Origin: Humibacillus xanthopallidus
GTDB lineage: Bacteria > Actinomycetota > Actinomycetes > Actinomycetales > Dermatophilaceae
DNA length: 64,000 nt
Reading direction: 5' to 3'
NCBI RefSeq assembly: GCF_006717145.1
Contig: NZ_VFQF01000002.1
Coordinates: 1,488,001-1,552,000 of the forward strand
Every line of letters begins with the position of its first letter. The first letter of the stretch is position 1. The notes under the pieces are model-generated. The model saw nothing but the letters and a program-made list of their open reading frames with translations, was not told the origin of the DNA and did not search any database. Position numbers and translations under genes: made by a program. Positions 60,479-64,000 of this stretch are shown in pieces.

Positions 60479-61021
60479 TCAGAGGGGGCGCTCGAGGACG
60501 TAGTCGTCCTCGTAGGCGCCACCGACGAGGAAGCGCTTCGTGCCCACCCGGCCGAAGCCGCTCTTGGCATAGAAGCGCTGGGCTCGCTCGTTCTGCTGGT
60601 TGACGCCGAGCCACGCCCCGGCGGCACCGACCGACGCCGCCCACTCGAGCGAGGCCGCCATCAGCGCTGCGGCCGCGCCGGTGCCGTGCGCCTCGGGCAG
60701 GACGTAGATCTTGCTCAGCTCGACCGTGGGCCGCAGCGTCAGCGCGGCACGCACGTCGGCGTCGTGGGGCTCGCCGCGCACGAGCATCGCATAGCCCAGC
60801 GGTATGCCGTCGCGCTCGGCGAGCAGGACGCGACGGTCCGCGTCGGCGAGGTAGTCGTCGAAGCGGGCGGGGGAGAGCACGTCGGCGATGAACGCGTCGA
60901 CCCGTTCGCGGCTCATGCCCGGCGGGCAGGCGAGGCCGAACGTCGCAGCCGCCACCTCGGCGAGCTCCGGCACGTCGTCGGGCCCCGCGACCCTGACCGT
61001 CACGCTCGTGGTCGTGCTCAC
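60479..61021 (-). CDS. GNAT family N-acetyltransferase
   Basis: 180 residues from GTG 61021, which overlaps the hisN stop (GTGA). SVTVRVAGPDDVPELAEVA is the typical N-terminus; LSKIYVLPEAHGTGAAAALM supplies the acetyl-CoA pyrophosphate loop (HGTGAA); WLGVNQQNERAQRFYAKSGF and VGTKRFLVGG close the fold. Acceptor unknown. Translational coupling to hisN probably reflects operon economy more than pathway. Confidence 0.9.
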   Translation of the reverse strand: MSTTTSVTVRVAGPDDVPELAEVAAATFGLACPPGMSRERVDAFIADVLSPARFDDYLADADRRVLLAERDGIPLGYAMLVRGEPHDADVRAALTLRPTVELSKIYVLPEAHGTGAAAALMAASLEWAASVGAAGAWLGVNQQNERAQRFYAKSGFGRVGTKRFLVGGAYEDDYVLERPL

Positions 61022-61803
61022 GGCAGCCCGATCCGCGAGAGCACCTCGTCGTGGAGCAGCCCGTTCGTCGCGAGCGCGTTGCCGCTCCAGCACCCGTCAC
61101 GACCGTCGAGGCCGGTGAACCGCCCGCCCGCCTCCTGCACGATGGTCACGAGCGCCGCCATGTCGTGCACGGCCAGCTCGGGCTCCGCGGCGATGTCGAC
61201 CGCCCCCTCGGCGACGAGCATGTAGGACCAGAAGTCGCCGTAGGCGCGGCTGCGCCAGCAGTCGTCCATGAGCTCGAGGACCTGGGCGCCACGACCTCGC
61301 TCGCGCCACCCACCGAGGGAGGAGTAGGACATCGACGCGTCGGCGAGGGTGCTGACCTGTGACACCGAGATGCGCTTCGCCGACGACAGGGACCGCCCCG
61401 ACCACGCCCCAGACCCCTGCGCGGCCCACCAACGGCGCTGCAGGGCGGGAGCGGCCACGAGGCCGAGCACGGGCACCTCGTCGACGACGAGCCCGATGAG
61501 CGTGGCCCACACCGGCACGCCACGCACGAAGTTCTTCGTGCCGTCGATGGGGTCGACGATCCAGCGCCGGGAGCCGTGGCCGGTCGTGTCGAACTCCTCA
61601 CCCTGCACGACATCGCGCGGGCGGGTTCGCTTGAGCTGCAGGCGGATCAGCTCCTCGGCCGCCCGGTCCGCGTCGGTGACGGGGGTGAGGTCCGGCTTGC
61701 TCTCGACGACGAGGTCGTCAGCCCGGAAGCGGGCGGTCGTCACGCGCTCGACGGCATCCGCGAGCACGTGGGCCAGACGCAGGTCGTCGTCGTAGAAGGT
61801 CAC
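61018..61803 (-). CDS. hisN: Histidinol-phosphatase, inositol-monophosphatase type
   Basis: 261 residues. IMPase-family metal site: VQGEEFDTTG (Glu), RRWIVDPIDGTKNFVRGVP (DPIDGT), and PELAVHDMAALVTIVQEAGG (Asp near 207). The group with this length and the run of genes aroA-rsgA-hisN in Micrococcales is the actinobacterial histidinol-phosphate phosphatase HisN, which completes histidinol synthesis. Inositol monophosphatase activity is possible too. Confidence 0.9.
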   Translation of the reverse strand: MTFYDDDLRLAHVLADAVERVTTARFRADDLVVESKPDLTPVTDADRAAEELIRLQLKRTRPRDVVQGEEFDTTGHGSRRWIVDPIDGTKNFVRGVPVWATLIGLVVDEVPVLGLVAAPALQRRWWAAQGSGAWSGRSLSSAKRISVSQVSTLADASMSYSSLGGWRERGRGAQVLELMDDCWRSRAYGDFWSYMLVAEGAVDIAAEPELAVHDMAALVTIVQEAGGRFTGLDGRDGCWSGNALATNGLLHDEVLSRIGLP

Positions 61804-61837
61804 CGGGTCAACCTATCGCCGCGGGCGGCGCCAGATC

Positions 61838-62878
61838 TCAGTAGTGGTCGTCCGTGCTCGACCGGCTGCTGAGCAGGCGGCGCAGCGACTCGAGGCGGCT
61901 CTTGCCGGAAGGCCCGGCATGGCCCTCCTCCACCCACGCGTCGAGGGCGCACTCCTCCTCGTCGTGGGTACAGCCGCGCGGGCAGTTGTCGGTGCCGGCG
62001 GCGAGGTCGGGGAAGTGGTCGATGATGTGGTCGACGTCGATGTGGGCCAGGCCGAACGACCGGATGCCCGGGGTGTCGATGACCCAGCCGTCGACGTCCC
62101 CGGGTAGGCGCAGCGCGACGGCGTTGGTCGACGTGTGCCGTCCGCGGCCGGTCGTGTCGTTGACGACGCCGGTGGCCCGGGCCGCCCCGGGCACGAGGGC
62201 GTTGACGAGCGTGCTCTTGCCCACCCCGGAGTGCCCGACGAGCACCGAGACCCGGCCGGCGAGACGCTCGCGGAGCTCCTCGACCCCGCTGATCTCGCCG
62301 TCACGCCTCGAGGTGACGACGTGCTCGACCTCGAGCGGCGTGTAGCTCGACAGGAAGGGCGCCGGGTCGACGAGGTCGGCCTTGGTCAGGGCGAGGAGCG
62401 GCACGAGGTCTGCGTCGTACGCCGCCACGAGGCAGCGGTCGACCATCCGCGGTCGCGGCTCCGGGTCGGCCAGGGCGGTGACGATGACGAGCTGGTCGGC
62501 GTTGGCCACGATGATGCGTTCGAACGGGTCGGTGTCGTCGGCCGTGCGGCGCAGCACCGAGCGGCGCTCCTCGATGCGCACGATGCGAGCGAGGGCGTCG
62601 GGCCCGCCTGCGAGGTCGCCGACGAGGGCCACGTCGTCACCGACGACGACCCGGGTGCGGCCGATCTCGCGGGCCTTCATCGCCGTGACGACGCGCTCGG
62701 GCTCCTTCTTGCCGAGAGCACCCTTCGGGATGAGACACGTGTAGCGGCCTCGGTCGACCCCGATGACCATCGCGACGACCGCGTCGGCGTGGGCCGGGCG
62801 TTCCTTGGTGCGGGGCCTCGATCCCTTGCGGCTCGGGCGGACCCGGATGTCGCCCTCGTCGAGGTCCCGCCAGCTCAT
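61838..62878 (-). CDS. rsgA: Ribosome small subunit biogenesis GTPase RsgA
   Basis: 346 residues from ATG 62878, overlapping the aroA stop (ATGA). Circularly permuted GTPase: G4 [11 protein letters not shown] precedes G1 [14 protein letters not shown], then [12 protein letters not shown] (G2) and [11 protein letters not shown] (G3). Zinc ligands in [18 protein letters not shown]. The N-terminus is basic ([17 protein letters not shown]) ahead of an OB-type domain. It tests maturation of the 30S subunit late in assembly. Confidence 0.95.
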   Translation of the reverse strand: MSWRDLDEGDIRVRPSRKGSRPRTKERPAHADAVVAMVIGVDRGRYTCLIPKGALGKKEPERVVTAMKAREIGRTRVVVGDDVALVGDLAGGPDALARIVRIEERRSVLRRTADDTDPFERIIVANADQLVIVTALADPEPRPRMVDRCLVAAYDADLVPLLALTKADLVDPAPFLSSYTPLEVEHVVTSRRDGEISGVEELRERLAGRVSVLVGHSGVGKSTLVNALVPGAARATGVVNDTTGRGRHTSTNAVALRLPGDVDGWVIDTPGIRSFGLAHIDVDHIIDHFPDLAAGTDNCPRGCTHDEEECALDAWVEEGHAGPSGKSRLESLRRLLSSRSSTDDHY

Positions 62879-64000
62879 CGCGGCAGCACCACCGCTGATG
62901 AGCCCTCGAGCATGTCCTGCCACAGCCCCACGAAGTCGGGCAGGGTCTTGGCGGTGGTCGCGACGTCCTCGACGACGACACCGGGCACCCGCAGGCCGAG
63001 CACCGCACCAGCGGTGGCCATGCGGTGGTCGTGGTACGTGCGGAACCGACCGCCGTGCAAGCGTGCCGGCCTGATCCGTAGCCCGTCCTCGGTCTCGAGG
63101 ACGGAGCCACCCAGCCCACTGAGCTCGGTGGTCAGTGCTGCGAGGCGGTCGGTCTCGTGTCCGCGGATGTGGGCGACGCCGCGGATCCACGAGGGCGTCG
63201 ACGCGAGGGCCGCGAGGGCCGCCACCGTGGGCGTCAGCTCGGCCGCGTCGTGCAGGTCGATGTCGATGCCGACGAGCTCACCGCTGCCGGTCACCGTGAG
63301 GCCCGTCCGGTCGAGCCGCACGTCGGCACCCATGGAGTCGAGGATCTCGCGGAGCAGGTCGCCGGCCTGGGTCGTGTGCTGTGGCCACCCCGGCACGCGC
63401 ACGGTGCCACCGGCCACGAGCGCCGCGGCGACGAAGGGGCCGGCGTTGGAGAGATCCGGCTCCACCGAGACGTCGAGGGCGTTGATCTCGGACGGCTCGA
63501 CGCGCCACGTGTTCGGCTCGCTGTCGTCGACGATCGCGCCGGCGTCGCGGAGCGTCTCGACGGTCATGAGGATGTGCGGCTCGCTCGGCACGGGCTTGCC
63601 GTCGTGGTGCACCGTGACGCCCTCGTCGTAGCGCGCCCCGGCGAGGAGCAGCGCGGAGATGAACTGCGAGGACGCCGAGGCGTCCATCGTCACGGAGCCG
63701 CCGCGCACCCGCCCGCGACCGCGCACCGTCACGGGGAGGTGGCCCGCCCCGTCGTCGTCGAGGTCGGCTCCGAGAGTGCGCAGGGCGTCGATGACCGGGC
63801 CCATGGGCCGCACCCGGGCCTGCGGGTCGCCGTCGAGCACGACAGGCCCGTCGGCGAGCGCCGCGACCGCGGGGAGGAAGCGCATGACGGTGCCCGCGAG
63901 ACCGCAGTCGATGCGGGTGTCGCCGCCGAGCACCTCCGGTGGCGTCACGACCCAGTCGTCGACGGCACCGGGCACGGGTTCGCCCTCCGGAGGGACGTCG
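62875..64000 (-). CDS. aroA: 3-phosphoshikimate 1-carboxyvinyltransferase, partial
   Basis: The last 374 codons; the 5' end lies beyond base 64000. [74 protein letters not shown] and [15 protein letters not shown] are the EPSP-synthase motifs, including catalytic Asp, Glu and His/Lys region. It joins shikimate-3-phosphate to PEP in aromatic amino acid synthesis. It heads the aroA-rsgA-hisN-GNAT unit, in which neighbouring genes overlap by 4 bases or are separated by 34. Confidence 0.96.
   Translation of the reverse strand, partial: DVPPEGEPVPGAVDDWVVTPPEVLGGDTRIDCGLAGTVMRFLPAVAALADGPVVLDGDPQARVRPMGPVIDALRTLGADLDDDGAGHLPVTVRGRGRVRGGSVTMDASASSQFISALLLAGARYDEGVTVHHDGKPVPSEPHILMTVETLRDAGAIVDDSEPNTWRVEPSEINALDVSVEPDLSNAGPFVAAALVAGGTVRVPGWPQHTTQAGDLLREILDSMGADVRLDRTGLTVTGSGELVGIDIDLHDAAELTPTVAALAALASTPSWIRGVAHIRGHETDRLAALTTELSGLGGSVLETEDGLRIRPARLHGGRFRTYHDHRMATAGAVLGLRVPGVVVEDVATTAKTLPDFVGLWQDMLEGSSAVVLPR

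Overview
This is a chromosomal window from a very GC-rich actinobacterium, most likely of the Micrococcales and close to the Intrasporangiaceae/Dermatophilaceae. That placement is an inference from: GC near 70% with strong G/C third positions; mycothiol-linked proteins (a mycothiol-dependent maleylpyruvate-isomerase-like enzyme and a mycoredoxin); AdnA/AdnB in place of RecBCD; WhiB7 with an RGRPRK AT-hook; UvrD2 with HRDC; UPF0182; DUF3107; DUF5679; and PPA1309. I saw no transposase, integrase, phage gene, CRISPR array or rRNA. The only tRNA I see is initiator tRNA-fMet at 51709-51785.

Layout. 1-3664: end of an acyl-CoA synthetase, nitronate monooxygenase, a RecB-like nuclease, a mycothiol-dependent enzyme and an orphan ParA. 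3815-10876: alcohol dehydrogenase, a beta-phosphoglucomutase/GH65 phosphorylase pair, a PNPOx-like flavoprotein, glmS and a small conserved gene. 11200-18026: DEAD-box helicase, ferritin-like protein, two GlsB-type membrane proteins, DUF3107, TetR, MoeZ and an alkyltransferase-like protein fused to a VOC domain. 18191-25123: a block of envelope-sugar genes (degenerate GT-A protein, methyltransferase-GT61 fusion, methyltransferase) followed by fur-katG. 25350-51567: DNA repair and antibiotic/redox stress core: adnA-adnB, a kinase-fold protein lacking catalytic Asp residues, nudC, mycoredoxin, ppk2, uvrD2, the whiB7 locus, an ABC1/AarF kinase, a ThiF/cyclodehydratase-like protein, DUF5679, a YgjP metalloprotease, NUDIX, DUF2342, moaE, a Lon-like PDZ protease, PPA1309 and UPF0182. 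51709-60155: tRNA-fMet, a molybdopterin oxidoreductase, GlsB, an OhrR-like MarR, a PLP enzyme and an M16 peptidase pair. 60479-64000: GNAT, hisN, rsgA and partial aroA.

From memory, the gene order from ParA (2846) to UPF0182 (51567) follows Mycobacterium tuberculosis Rv3213c down to Rv3193c, with added blocks (adh to glmS; 18191-25123; ppk2; moaE). This should be checked by alignment.

Most notable observations: a whiB7 leader that looks like a translation-controlled attenuator with an unusually long upstream ORF; uvrD2 that appears to start at CTG; a kinase-fold protein missing both catalytic Asp residues; an ATL-VOC fusion; three intergenic repeat arrays, two sharing a core; and strong over-representation of the heptamer GTATGCC/GGCATAC, with GTACGCC/GGCGTAC almost absent.
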